This document shows positions 43,900 to 52,745 of a stretch of 64,000 bases of DNA, piece by piece. The notes below the pieces were generated by a model. It made no database searches. It was not told the DNA's origin and saw nothing but the letters and a program-made list of their open reading frames with translations. The stretch is from UBA6522 sp965237785 (GTDB lineage: Bacteria; Pseudomonadota; Gammaproteobacteria; Steroidobacterales; Rariloculaceae). Made by a program: the position numbers and the translations under genes. The stretch's first letter is position 1. The number at the start of each line of letters is the position of its first letter. The DNA is taken from positions 2,728,001 through 2,792,000 of the forward strand of contig OZ250159.1 of the NCBI GenBank assembly GCA_965237785.1, in the 5' to 3' direction.

Positions 43900-45068
43900 G
43901 ATGCTTCCCCTCGCGCCAGGCTGACGGCTTTCGCGGCGGCGCTGCCGAGATCCGCGGCGGGCACGATATCCAGCCCGCTGTCGGCCAGAAGCCGCCGGCC
44001 CTGCTCGACGTTTGTGCCTTCCAGGCGTACCACCACGGGCACGGCAACGCCGATGTTCTGGACCGCCGTGGCGATGCCCTCGGCGATCAGGTCGCACCGC
44101 ACGATACCGCCGAAGATATTCACGAGAATCGCCTCCACGTTGGGGTTGGCGAGAATGATCCTGAAGGCGTGGGCGACGCGCTCGGCGGTTGCGCCGCCGC
44201 CCACGTCGAGGAAATTGGCGGGTTCGCCTCCGTGGAGCTTGATGATATCCATGGTCGCCATGGCGAGGCCCGCACCGTTCACCATGCAGGCGATGTTGCC
44301 TTCCAGCGAGACGTAGTTGAGACCGTGGGCTCGCGCCTCGCGCTCGTTGCTGTCTTCCTGGGCCTCATCCCGCCATCCCGCGAGGCGCCGCTGGCGGAAG
44401 AGCGCACTGTCCTCGATGTCGATCTTGGCGTCCAGGGCAATCACGTGGCCGTCGGCATCGACGATCAGGGGATTGATTTCCACCAGGCTCGCGTCGCTTC
44501 GCTGGAAGAGCGAGAAGAGTTTGCGGAGAATGTCCTCAAGCTCCCGGATCTGCTTCACGTCCAGACCCAGTCCGAAGCCCAGTTGACGGCACTGGTAGGA
44601 CGTTACACCGGTTGCCGGGTTAATCGCCGCCGTGAGAATTTTCTCCGGCGTGGCCGCGGCGACCTCCTCGATATCGACCCCGCCTGCCGCGGAGGCCATG
44701 ATCACCACCCGCTCCCGGGACCGATCCACCAGCGCGCTCAGGTAGAGTTCGCGCTGGATACCCGAGGCGGCCTCGACGTAGATCGTATCCACCGGCAGCC
44801 CGGCGGCCCCGCTTTGACGCGTCACCAGACGGGTCCCCAACATCGTGGCGGCGTGTCCGGCAACTTCTTCGACCGATTGCGCCAACTTCACGCCGCCGGC
44901 CTTGCCTCGACCCCCTGCGTGCACTTGCGCCTTGACCACCCAGCGGTCGCCGCCCAACTGCTTTGCGGCAGCTGCCGCTTGCTCCGGCGTCGCCGCCGCG
45001 TGGCCCTGGGGCACGGGAATTCCAAATTCGGCGAACAGCGCCTTGGACTGATACTCGTGAAGATTCAC
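43896..45068 (-). CDS. sucC: Succinyl-CoA synthetase, beta subunit
   Basis: A 390-residue ATP-grasp protein starting at GTG 45068: NLHEYQSKALFAEFGIPVPQG, WVVKAQVHAGGRGKAGGVKL, LVEINPLIVDADGHVIALDA, and FLDVGGGATAERVAHAF near the end. It binds the nucleotide and forms the active site with SucD. It is first in the sucC-sucD-nadE unit, divergent from pilA; the 202 bases between hold both promoters. Confidence 0.96.
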   Translation of the reverse strand: MNLHEYQSKALFAEFGIPVPQGHAAATPEQAAAAAKQLGGDRWVVKAQVHAGGRGKAGGVKLAQSVEEVAGHAATMLGTRLVTRQSGAAGLPVDTIYVEAASGIQRELYLSALVDRSRERVVIMASAAGGVDIEEVAAATPEKILTAAINPATGVTSYQCRQLGFGLGLDVKQIRELEDILRKLFSLFQRSDASLVEINPLIVDADGHVIALDAKIDIEDSALFRQRRLAGWRDEAQEDSNEREARAHGLNYVSLEGNIACMVNGAGLAMATMDIIKLHGGEPANFLDVGGGATAERVAHAFRIILANPNVEAILVNIFGGIVRCDLIAEGIATAVQNIGVAVPVVVRLEGTNVEQGRRLLADSGLDIVPAADLGSAAAKAVSLARGEAS

Positions 45069-45170
45069 CGGGATCCTCGGAACAGCGGCGAGCGGTATTG
45101 TCGTCGAATGCAGATCAGAGTGAAAGACCGACGCCAGTCCGCTGCCGGACCTGGACGGCCAGGTTCGGCA

Positions 45171-45184
45171 GGCTGTCAGCCTGC
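45171..45184 (+). promoter_or_regulatory. Possible sigma-54 promoter of pilA
   Basis: GG at 45171-45172 and GC at 45183-45184 are separated by exactly 10 bases (AGGCTGTCAGCCTGCA), close to the sigma-54 -24/-12 pattern. Transcription would start near 45195 and leave a 75-base leader before pilA. pilA is sigma-54 dependent in several gammaproteobacteria. The -24 half deviates from the consensus. Confidence 0.4.
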
Positions 45185-45270
45185 AAATCTGCGCGCTTTG
45201 CCCCTGTTATTGCGCTCAACTCTCGCGGCCGCCCGGCGCAAACTATTGAGAACGCGAACAGGAGGTTGCC

Positions 45271-45780
45271 ATGAAGGACATACATCGGGGTTTCACACTG
45301 ATCGAATTGATGGTCGTGGTGACCATCATCGGCATTCTCGCGAGCTTTGCCATCCCCGCGTATCAGGACTACACGATCCGCGCGCAGGTATCGGAAGGCC
45401 TGAGTCTGGCGTCGATCGCCCGCGCCGCGGTCGCAGAGGAGTTTCTAACCGAGGGGCTACCCCCGACGGACCGAGCCGACGCCGGCATGAGCGCCGACGC
45501 GGAGGATTCGTCGGGCCGGTACGTAGCCGGCGTCGAAATAGCCAACGGCGTGCTGACCGTCACCTACGGCAACGAAGCCAACCCCCGGATTACCGCCGAG
45601 GGAACCAATACGCTGACCTTCACGCCCTACGAATCAGCGGACCTGAGTCTCTTGTGGCGTTGCGGCTCGGCGCCGGCGCCGGCGGGCGCCGAATTGCTGG
45701 GGACCGCGGCCGGCATGGCCACGGCCTACGTCGCGCCAACGCTGCCGTTGCAGTACCTCCCAGCCGCATGCCGCATGTGA
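45271..45780 (+). CDS. pilA: Type IV major pilin-like protein
   Basis: A 169-residue prepilin starting at ATG 45271 behind AGGAGG. The short leader MKDIHRG is followed by FTLIELMVVVTIIGILASFA, the class III signal with Glu at +5, then the spine PAYQDYTIRAQVSEGL. The globular part carries two cysteines near the C-terminus (WRCGS and AACRM), which could form the D-loop disulphide. PilD cleaves after Gly and methylates Phe. It lies directly before pilB. Confidence 0.92.
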   Translation: MKDIHRGFTLIELMVVVTIIGILASFAIPAYQDYTIRAQVSEGLSLASIARAAVAEEFLTEGLPPTDRADAGMSADAEDSSGRYVAGVEIANGVLTVTYGNEANPRITAEGTNTLTFTPYESADLSLLWRCGSAPAPAGAELLGTAAGMATAYVAPTLPLQYLPAACRM

Positions 45781-45793
45781 GCGGGTTCGCGGC

Positions 45794-47539
45794 ATGGGAC
45801 AGGAATCGGTTTCGACGGCCAGCCGTACCGAAACCGTCAGCCACGGAGCGCTGACGGGATTGGGCCGGCGCCTGCTTCGCGAGGGCATCGTTTCCCGGGA
45901 AGACCTCGCCGAAGCGGCCCAGTCCAGCCGGGAGCGGGGAATATCCCTGGTCGCACATCTTGTGGCGAACCGGCACGGCGATCCGGGCCGCATCGCCGTC
46001 GCCGCGGCGCGGGAGTTCGGTGTACCGGCGCTCGACCTGGATGCGATGCGATTGGCCCCGGAGGCGGCCAGCCTGCTTCCCAGGGAGTTGCTCAAGAAAC
46101 ACCGGGTGCTCCCGCTCATGCGCCGGGGCAATCAATTGTGGGTGGGTATGGCCGATCCGTCGAACCTGCAGGCGCTGGATGAAATCGCGTTTCAGACCTC
46201 GCTTCGGGTGGAACCCGTGGTCGTGGAACAGGACAAGCTCGAAGTCTCCATCGCCGATCTCACCCGCGCGCGGGACGGCTCCCTGGCCGCTTTCGACTTT
46301 GGCGGTCTGGATCTTGAGAATCTCCAAGTCGGCAACGGCAATGAGGATACGGATCTCGCCAGCGCGGAGGTGGATGACGCTCCGGTGGTGAGGTTCGTCA
46401 ATCAGGTGATGCTGGACTGCGTGGCCCGGAGTGCATCCGACATTCACTTCGAACCCTATGAGAAGACCTACCGAATCCGCATGCGCCACCAGGGCGTGCT
46501 CAGCGAAATTGCCCACCCGCCGATGGCGCTGGCGGGAAGACTTGCCGCCCGGCTCAAGGTGATGGCGAAGCTGAATGTCGCGGAGCGGCGCATACCCCAG
46601 GACGGGCGCATCAGGATGCGGGTTTCCAGGGACCGGGCCATCGATTTCCGCGTCAACACCTGCCCCACCTTGTTCGGCGAGAAAGTGGTCTGCCGGCTGC
46701 TGGACTCGTCCACCATCCGCACCGACATCGACGCGTTGGGATACGAAGACGAACAGAAAGAAATTTACCTCGAGCACCTCGCCAAACCCTACGGGATGAT
46801 CCTGGTCACGGGGCCCACGGGAAGCGGCAAGACGGTTTCCCTGTATACCGGCCTCAACGTTCTCAACACCGCCGACCGCAACATCGCTACCGCGGAAGAT
46901 CCGGCGGAGATCAATCTGCCCGGCATTAACCAGGTCAACGTCAACCCGAAGGTGGGGTTGACCTTCGCGTCATGTCTGCGAGCGTTCTTGCGCCAGGACC
47001 CCGACGTCATCATGGTGGGCGAAATTCGCGATCTCGAAACCGCCGAAGTCGCCATAAGGGCCGCGCAGACGGGCCACCTGGTCCTGTCCACGCTGCACAC
47101 CAACGATGCTCCGAAAACCCTGACCCGGATGGTGGATATGGGCATCAAGCCGTACGCGATCGCGAGTTCGGTGACTCTGATCATCGCGCAACGACTGGCG
47201 CGAACGCTTTGCGATGCCTGCAAACAACCCGTTCGCATTCCCGCCGGGGCGTTGCTCAAGGAAGGATTCCGAGCGGTGGAGGTGGGCGCCGGACTGAGCC
47301 TTCACACGGCTGGTGGCTGCGATCGTTGTCACGCCGGATACGTCGGGCGCACCGGCATATTCCAGGTCATGCCGGTCACTGAATCCATCGGGCGCATCAT
47401 GATGGAGGGTGGCAACGCCATGCAGATTGCCGAACAGGCCCTTGCCGAGGGCATCGCGGATCTGCGCCGGTCAGGGCTCAACAAGGTCAAGCGCGGACTG
47501 ACCAGCCTGGAAGAACTTAACCGCGTCACTGCCGACTAG
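45794..47539 (+). CDS. pilB: Type IV pilus assembly ATPase
   Basis: A 581-residue GspE/PilB ATPase. The N-terminal domain (about 20-160) is of the T2SSE-N type. The ATPase core has ASDIHFEPYEKTYRIRMR, Walker A VTGPTGSGKTVSLYT, the Asp box TAEDPAEINLPGINQVNVN, Walker B DPDVIMVGEIRDLETAEVAI and the His box TGHLVLSTLHTNDAP. A zinc site is formed by CDAC...CDRCHAGY. It powers pilus extension at the inner membrane with PilC. The gene starts 13 bases after the pilA stop. Confidence 0.95.
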   Translation: MGQESVSTASRTETVSHGALTGLGRRLLREGIVSREDLAEAAQSSRERGISLVAHLVANRHGDPGRIAVAAAREFGVPALDLDAMRLAPEAASLLPRELLKKHRVLPLMRRGNQLWVGMADPSNLQALDEIAFQTSLRVEPVVVEQDKLEVSIADLTRARDGSLAAFDFGGLDLENLQVGNGNEDTDLASAEVDDAPVVRFVNQVMLDCVARSASDIHFEPYEKTYRIRMRHQGVLSEIAHPPMALAGRLAARLKVMAKLNVAERRIPQDGRIRMRVSRDRAIDFRVNTCPTLFGEKVVCRLLDSSTIRTDIDALGYEDEQKEIYLEHLAKPYGMILVTGPTGSGKTVSLYTGLNVLNTADRNIATAEDPAEINLPGINQVNVNPKVGLTFASCLRAFLRQDPDVIMVGEIRDLETAEVAIRAAQTGHLVLSTLHTNDAPKTLTRMVDMGIKPYAIASSVTLIIAQRLARTLCDACKQPVRIPAGALLKEGFRAVEVGAGLSLHTAGGCDRCHAGYVGRTGIFQVMPVTESIGRIMMEGGNAMQIAEQALAEGIADLRRSGLNKVKRGLTSLEELNRVTAD

Positions 47540-47572
47540 GCACAGTCGTAGCAGTTTTCGAGTTTGCGATCC

Positions 47573-48778
47573 ATGGTCCGGCACTCCGCAATCGCGACCT
47601 ATAGCTGGGCCGGCAGGGATCGCGCGGGCAATCGGGTCAGGGGGATAACGGTCGCGGCCGGCGAGCCGGCACTGCGCGCGGAGTTGCGGCGCCAGGGTGT
47701 CGTGCCGTCGCGTATTCGGAGGCCGATTTTCGCGCGCGGCGGCCGCGTCAAACCGGACGATATCGCCGCCGCCACCCGGCAACTGGCCACGATGATCGGC
47801 GCCGGCATCCCGCTGGTGCAGGCTTTCGACATCATCGGCAGCAGCCATGACACGCCGGCTGTTCAGGCACTCATGCTCGAGGTGAAAACCGAGATGGAAG
47901 GCGGCTCCGCGCTGGCCGCGGCGCTGGCCAGACATCCGCGCCATTTCAATGACCTCTACGTCAACCTGGTGGCGGCCGGCGAGCAAGCCGGGGCGCTGGA
48001 AGCGCTTCTGGAGAAAATTGCCGCCTACGGCGAAGCCACCCAGGCCATCAAGGGCAAGATCAGGAAGGCGTTTTTCTATCCCGCCGCGGTGACGGCCGTG
48101 GCGATCGCGGTCACCGTTATTCTGCTGGTTTTCGTCATTCCGGAGTTCGAATCGCTGTTTGCCGGGTTCGGCGCCGAGTTGCCTGCGTTGACGCGACTGG
48201 TCATCGACATTTCGGATTTCGTGCGCGCCTCGGGCTGGGCGCTCGGATTTGGAATCGCGGCGGTCGGGGCCGTGTTGCTGCAGGCCTGGAAACGCTCGCG
48301 CGCCGTGCGCCACAGGGTGGACCGGGTAATTCTGCATGTGCCGGGCATTGGCTCCATCATCGCGATGGCGGCAACCGCGCGGTTCGCGAGAACGCTGGCC
48401 ACGACCTTCGCCGCCGGTGCGCCGCTGGTGGAAGCGCTCGAGTCGGTGGCCAAGGCCACCGGAAACATCGTCTACGAAAACGCGGTGATGAAAATTCGAG
48501 ATGCGGTCGCTACCGGGCAACGCCTTCAGCAAGCCATGAAGACCGCGGATGTATTCCCGAACATGGCGATGCGAATGATCGGCGTCGGCGAGGAGTCCGG
48601 CGCCCTGGACGAGATGGCCGAGCGGGTCGCGGATTTCTACGAAGCGCGGGTCGACGACGCCGTGGACGGCCTGTCCAGCTTGCTGGAACCACTGATCATG
48701 GCCATCCTGGGCGTCATCGTGGGCGGACTGGTGGTCGCCATGTATCTGCCGATATTTCGAATGGGGCAGGTCATTTAG
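47573..48778 (+). CDS. pilC: Type IV pilus inner-membrane platform protein
   Basis: A 401-residue product with two T2SSF domains. The first has LATMIGAGIPLVQAFDII and GSALAAALARHPRHFNDLYV. Transmembrane helices include FYPAAVTAVAIAVTVILLVFVIP, GWALGFGIAAVGAVLL and the C-terminal LEPLIMAILGVIVGGLVVAM. The second domain has RTLATTFAAGAPLVEALESV. It transmits PilB motion to pilin assembly. ATG 47573 is preferred over TTG 47564; no strong ribosome-binding site precedes either. Confidence 0.94.
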   Translation: MVRHSAIATYSWAGRDRAGNRVRGITVAAGEPALRAELRRQGVVPSRIRRPIFARGGRVKPDDIAAATRQLATMIGAGIPLVQAFDIIGSSHDTPAVQALMLEVKTEMEGGSALAAALARHPRHFNDLYVNLVAAGEQAGALEALLEKIAAYGEATQAIKGKIRKAFFYPAAVTAVAIAVTVILLVFVIPEFESLFAGFGAELPALTRLVIDISDFVRASGWALGFGIAAVGAVLLQAWKRSRAVRHRVDRVILHVPGIGSIIAMAATARFARTLATTFAAGAPLVEALESVAKATGNIVYENAVMKIRDAVATGQRLQQAMKTADVFPNMAMRMIGVGEESGALDEMAERVADFYEARVDDAVDGLSSLLEPLIMAILGVIVGGLVVAMYLPIFRMGQVI

Positions 48779-48881
48779 CCCGCTGCAGAGGAGTGGTTCC
48801 GTCACGTTCTCCAACGAGAACTGGGTCCTCAGTCTGTTCGGAAACAACCTGACCGAAGAGGAGACGACTGCGGCGGCCGAA

Positions 48882-49602
48882 TCAGAGCCCGAGGGAGGTG
48901 TTCCAGACGTACACCGCCAGCGCCTTGATGGATACCGCATCCAGCGTGCCGCCCCATGGCGGGCACTCGCCCAGGCGGCCATTGGCGATGACGTCGTGAA
49001 TCGCGTCCCGGTCACCGCCGTACAACCAGATATCGTCACGCAGGTTCGGGCCGCCGTAAGGCACGTAACCGTAACTGTCGCTGCCGTGGCATTCGGTACA
49101 GAGCGGCGCGAACGCCTCGGCGCGCTCCACGGCGGCGCTGTCCGCCTCGCCGCCGGCACGACTCACCACCCACTCGGTCAAATCGCCCACCTGCTCATCG
49201 GTGAACCCCAATACCGCATAGCCCGGCATCTCCGAGTAACGCGTATCCGAGCAGGCGCCATAGCTCATTTGATCTTCCGGGCAGTCACGGTTGCGCACGC
49301 CGTAAAGCAGCGTCTGCTGGATCGCCATCACCGGGTTGACATCGTTGGTCTCCTCGCCGGTGATTCCCCATAACCAGTCGTAGTCCGTCAGATCGGCAAC
49401 CCCGGGGCCGCCGCCGAGGTCGGCGCCGTGGCAGCCTGCGCAATGTTCGCCGATCGCGGCCTGCGCCGTATCGCGCACGAAATCGCTGAGTTCCGGGTCG
49501 GCGGCAATGGCGTAGGGCGATGCGCTGGGCTTGCACGGCATTCAACAGTCCCATCGAGAGAATCATCATCGCGACGCACCAATTGCGGGTAACGAGTCTC
49601 AT
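48882..49602 (-). pseudogene. Dihaem cytochrome c with signal peptide out of frame
   Basis: From ATG 49602 the frame gives a good signal peptide (MRLVTRNWCVAMMILSMGLL, NAVQA) but then becomes nonsense. The mature protein lies in the neighbouring frame: SASPYAIAADPELSDFVRDT, first haem site CAGCHG, second haem site CTECHG, and a conserved C-terminus. The two frames overlap around 49520-49545, so one lost or gained base near there restores a protein of about 240 residues. The internal ATG 49541 would give a cytochrome without export signal, which could not be matured in the periplasm. It is convergent to pilC. It is either a real pseudogene or a sequencing error. Confidence 0.75.
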
Positions 49603-49942
49603 GATTCAACTCCTCTGTTCATGCGATGCTCCAGGCCGGTGGCAGTAACGGAGCCGGATTCATCCGTTGTCCACCGCCACACCCCAAGCCAAGCCTAATG
49701 CAGGACGCATCCCCCGCCAATGTTAAGCACTCGAGCAAACGGTTGGTTAACGGTTAAATCATTCGCTTTGCCGCGGACCACATTCGAGCGACCGACTCCG
49801 ATCCCGGCACGGGGTCGTGTAGACTGGTTCGGATACTCCGTCAACGTTGGTCGCGCTACTCTGGGCCGAAACACTGATGGATCTTTATGCGCAACTGTTC
49901 GCCTGAATTTCGCATGGCACATTTACGCCAGGGGCCGTCATT
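49603..49942. other. Region upstream of pilD with a pilD-coaE junction duplicate
   Basis: This region holds the divergent promoters of the cytochrome and pilD genes. Its last 96 bases belong to the direct repeat described next. No other gene is seen. Confidence 0.6.
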
Positions 49943-49965
49943 GTGATGATCAGCGTTGTACTGAC
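49847..49965 (+). repeat. Direct repeat A: degenerate copy of the pilD 3' end and coaE start
   Basis: These 119 bases match 50768-50886 without gaps at roughly 85% identity. In copy A they encode the pilD-like tail LVALLWAETLMDLYAQLFA and a stop, then the spacer, then the GTGATG start and first codons of pilD itself. In copy B the same positions are the true pilD tail (LVALLWGETLMELYAQLLA), spacer and coaE start. Confidence 0.9.
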
Positions 49966-50827
49966 GTCCTCGGCTGCCGTGTCGATTGCCGGATTGGCGG
50001 GCCTCGTCGTCGGCAGCTTCCTCAATGTCGTCGCTCACCGCATGCCCATCATGATGGAGCGGTCGTGGCGGCAACAGTGCGCGGAGGTGGCACGGCAGCC
50101 GGACCCGGACGTACCGCCGCCGAGGGCGGTCTATAATCTTTGGAGGCCGCGCTCCGCGTGCCCTGACTGCGGCGCCGCGCTTGCGATCCGGCACAATATT
50201 CCCTTGCTCAGCTACGCCGTTCTCAGAGGGCAGTGCGCAAATTGCGGCACGAGCATATCGCCCCGTTATCCGCTGGTGGAGGCGGCGAGTTGTGCCCTGA
50301 GCGCGGTTGTCGTCGGAGTGCTCGGGCCGACCTGGCAAGCCGCCGCGGCCCTGCCCCTGGTCTGGACGCTGCTGGCGCTGGCTGTGATCGACTTCGAACG
50401 TAAGCAACTGCCGGACGCACTGACCTTGCCGCTCCTGTGGGGTGGTCTGATGCTGAGCCTCGTCGAGGTCAACGGCGTCGAACTGCTGACCGATGTCAAT
50501 TCCAGCGCGATCGGCGCGGCGGCGGGTTACCTCATTCTCTGGAGCGTCTATTGGGTCTTCAGGTGGATCACCGGCAGGGAGGGCATGGGATACGGCGACT
50601 TCAAGTTGCTCGCGGCCCTGGGGGCGTGGCTCGGATGGCAGTCGCTGCCGCTGATTATTTTTCTGTCCGCGGCGACCGGAGCGTGCGTGGGTATCGCTGG
50701 AGTATTGTTAATGGGCCGTTCCCGGACCGTGCCGATCCCGTTCGGCCCCTACCTGGCGGCCGCCGGATTGGTCGCGCTGCTCTGGGGTGAAACACTGATG
50801 GAACTTTATGCGCAACTGCTCGCCTGA
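49943..50827 (+). CDS. pilD: Prepilin peptidase/N-methyltransferase
   Basis: A 294-residue inner-membrane aspartic protease with about eight helices. Landmarks are the N-terminal VVGSFLNVVAHRMP, the zinc site with two CxxC pairs (CPDCG and CANCG), PRYPLVEAASCALSA, the catalytic Asp in ALAVIDFERKQLPD and the second in GMGYGDFKLLAALGAWLG. It cleaves and methylates prepilins such as PilA. The start is GTG 49943 or ATG 49946, lying inside direct repeat A. coaE follows after 36 bases. Confidence 0.94.
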   Translation: MMISVVLTSSAAVSIAGLAGLVVGSFLNVVAHRMPIMMERSWRQQCAEVARQPDPDVPPPRAVYNLWRPRSACPDCGAALAIRHNIPLLSYAVLRGQCANCGTSISPRYPLVEAASCALSAVVVGVLGPTWQAAAALPLVWTLLALAVIDFERKQLPDALTLPLLWGGLMLSLVEVNGVELLTDVNSSAIGAAAGYLILWSVYWVFRWITGREGMGYGDFKLLAALGAWLGWQSLPLIIFLSAATGACVGIAGVLLMGRSRTVPIPFGPYLAAAGLVALLWGETLMELYAQLLA

Positions 50828-50886
50828 AATCCGCATGACATATTTGCGCCAGGGGCCGCCGTTGTGATGCTCCGCGTTGGACTGAC
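50768..50886 (+). repeat. Direct repeat B: pilD 3' end and coaE start
   Basis: The partner of 49847-49965, offset by 921 bases. It spans the last 19 codons of pilD, the spacer CGCATGACATATTTGCGCCA and the first codons of coaE. Confidence 0.9.
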
Positions 50887-51493
50887 CGGCGGCATCGCAA
50901 GCGGCAAGACACTCGTCGCGAACGCCTTCGCGGAACTCGGAGCGGGAGTCGTCGACACGGACCGGGTGGCGAGGGACGTGGTCGCACCGGGGCAGCCGGG
51001 ACTCGACGCGGTACGCCTGGAATTCGGTTCCGGCGTTATCCGCGCATCGGGCAAACTGGACCGCCCCGCCTTGCGCGCCCAGGTCTTCTCCGACCCGGCG
51101 GCACGGCGGAAACTCGAGGCGCTCTTGCATCCACTTATCCGTACCCGCGCGCTGGAGCAACTCGAGCGACTGTCGGCGCCCTATGCGATCGTGGTCGTGC
51201 CACTGCTGGTGGAGACGGGTTTCGGGCGATTGGTCGATCGCGTCGCCGTGGTCGACTGCCCTCGGGAAACCCAGCTCGAGCGCCTGGTCGATCGGGATCG
51301 AATCGATTTCGCGCAGGCACGGTCGATGTTAAACGCTCAGGCCGACCGGGAAGCTCGCCTGGCGGCGGCTGATGACGTCATCGACAACGGCGGTGACCGG
51401 GATATCACGCACCGGCAGGTTCGTTCGTTACATGCGCGCTACCTGCGCGTGCCGGGCGATGTTTGCTCGACGCAACAATCTAAAGCAAAATAA
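50864..51493 (+). CDS. coaE: Dephospho-CoA kinase
   Basis: A 209-residue kinase that phosphorylates dephospho-CoA in the last step of CoA synthesis. P-loop GLTGGIASGKTLVANAFAE, VVDTDRVARDVVAPGQPG with the catalytic Asp, the CoA-domain region RKLEALLHPLIRTRAL, VVVPLLVETGF and the lid RDRIDFAQARSMLNAQADRE. It starts at GTG 50864 or ATG 50867. The C-terminal 20 residues are a variable extension. pilD-coaE-zapD is a common gammaproteobacterial order. Confidence 0.94.
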   Translation: MMLRVGLTGGIASGKTLVANAFAELGAGVVDTDRVARDVVAPGQPGLDAVRLEFGSGVIRASGKLDRPALRAQVFSDPAARRKLEALLHPLIRTRALEQLERLSAPYAIVVVPLLVETGFGRLVDRVAVVDCPRETQLERLVDRDRIDFAQARSMLNAQADREARLAAADDVIDNGGDRDITHRQVRSLHARYLRVPGDVCSTQQSKAK

Positions 51494-51497
51494 GCGT

Positions 51498-52301
51498 ATG
51501 GCAGACTTTGCCAACAAGTCGCCGTCGGTTTCCGCGCCAGAACGCCTTATGGAGTTCGAGCATCCGCTGACAGAACGAATACGAACTTTTCTGAGGATCG
51601 AACTTCTCAATCAGCTAGCTTGCTTTCACGCCGACGACACGACCGAACTAGGTGCAAGGGCCGCGCTGACGAGCCTGCTGGAGATCCTCAACCTGTTCAA
51701 GCGGGGCGATGTCCGCATGGAGGTGATCAAGGAGCTTGAACTCCAGCGCCAGATCCTGGCCTCCTACATCCGCCTACCCAACGTCGACCACGATCGGCTG
51801 GAAGGAAATCTGGAAAATATCAAGGAGTTGCAAGCCAGAATCGGCGATTCCAATGCGGTCATGCCGAACCCTCTCAAGGAATCCCCCTTTCTTTTCAATA
51901 TCAATCATCGAAGTTCCATACCCGGCGGTACGTGCATCTTCGATCTACCTGACTACGGCTACTGGCTGAAACTTCCGTACGAGGAGCGCGGCGAACAATA
52001 TCGAGCGTGGCTGGATAGATTCGCGCCCATCTGCGACGCAGTAAGCCATATTCTCTGGCTCATCCGTCAGACCAGCCAGCCCAAGGAAATGACGGTCGAT
52101 TCAGGCTTGTATCAAACCAACCTGCAGAGCGATGCACGGCCACGCCTGATTCGCGTATTGTTGCCGGTGGGCGGTGGGATCTATCCGGAAATCAGCGCCG
52201 GCAAACAGCGCTTTATCCTGAGGTTTGTCCACTGGCGGGGCACCGACGTACGACCCGTACAGGTTACGTCCCCGGTCACGTTTCTACTCGCGCTCTGTTA
52301 G
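51498..52301 (+). CDS. zapD: FtsZ-associated cell-division protein ZapD
   Basis: A 267-residue product matching ZapD/YacF: the N-terminal helices (FEHPLTERIRTFLRIELLNQ) and the beta domain (IPGGTCIFDLPDYGYWLKLP, GGIYPEISAGKQRFILRFVH). ZapD cross-links FtsZ filaments at midcell. ATG 51498 lies 5 bases after the coaE stop. Its end overlaps the end of mutT on the opposite strand by 26 bases. About 20 residues longer than the E. coli protein, mainly at the N-terminus. Confidence 0.92.
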   Translation: MADFANKSPSVSAPERLMEFEHPLTERIRTFLRIELLNQLACFHADDTTELGARAALTSLLEILNLFKRGDVRMEVIKELELQRQILASYIRLPNVDHDRLEGNLENIKELQARIGDSNAVMPNPLKESPFLFNINHRSSIPGGTCIFDLPDYGYWLKLPYEERGEQYRAWLDRFAPICDAVSHILWLIRQTSQPKEMTVDSGLYQTNLQSDARPRLIRVLLPVGGGIYPEISAGKQRFILRFVHWRGTDVRPVQVTSPVTFLLALC

Positions 52302-52707
52302 CAGCCGCCAACAACATCTCGACCAGGGGTTGATCCGCGGGCAGGAGCGGCAGCGCCATGAGTCGTTCAGGCTCGACCCAGGCCAGGGCCTGATTTTCCC
52401 GGGCGACCGGTTTCCCCTCGAAACGCTCCACGCGCCAAAGCTCCAGGTGCACGCAACGCTCCGGGTACCGATGCGTAAGTTCCGCCATGAACTCCGCACG
52501 CACCACACCGATGCCCAGTTCTTCGCGCAATTCGCGCGCCAGGGCATCCCGGGATCCTTCCCCCGGCCGCCGTTTGCCACCTGGAAACTCCCAATACCCG
52601 CTCATGTGGGTACCCGCGGGGCGCCGCCCGACAAGCACCCGGCCTCGACCGTCAGCGATCAACCCCGCCACCACTTCCAGTGGTTGTTCGGCTGGGTCCG
52701 CAATCAT
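52276..52707 (-). CDS. mutT: 8-oxo-dGTP diphosphatase (MutT)
   Basis: A 143-residue Nudix hydrolase with the full Nudix box GGKRRPGEGSRDALARELRE-ELGI, preceded by VLVGRRPAGTHMSGYWEFPG. MutT removes oxidised dGTP from the nucleotide pool. It follows secA by 38 bases on the same strand, as in E. coli. The upstream extension of the frame overlaps secA and is not coding. Confidence 0.92.
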   Translation of the reverse strand: MIADPAEQPLEVVAGLIADGRGRVLVGRRPAGTHMSGYWEFPGGKRRPGEGSRDALARELREELGIGVVRAEFMAELTHRYPERCVHLELWRVERFEGKPVARENQALAWVEPERLMALPLLPADQPLVEMLLAAANRARVET

Positions 52708-52745
52708 TGTATCGGGCGGACCGGCTCGGTCCGCCGCGGACGTGC

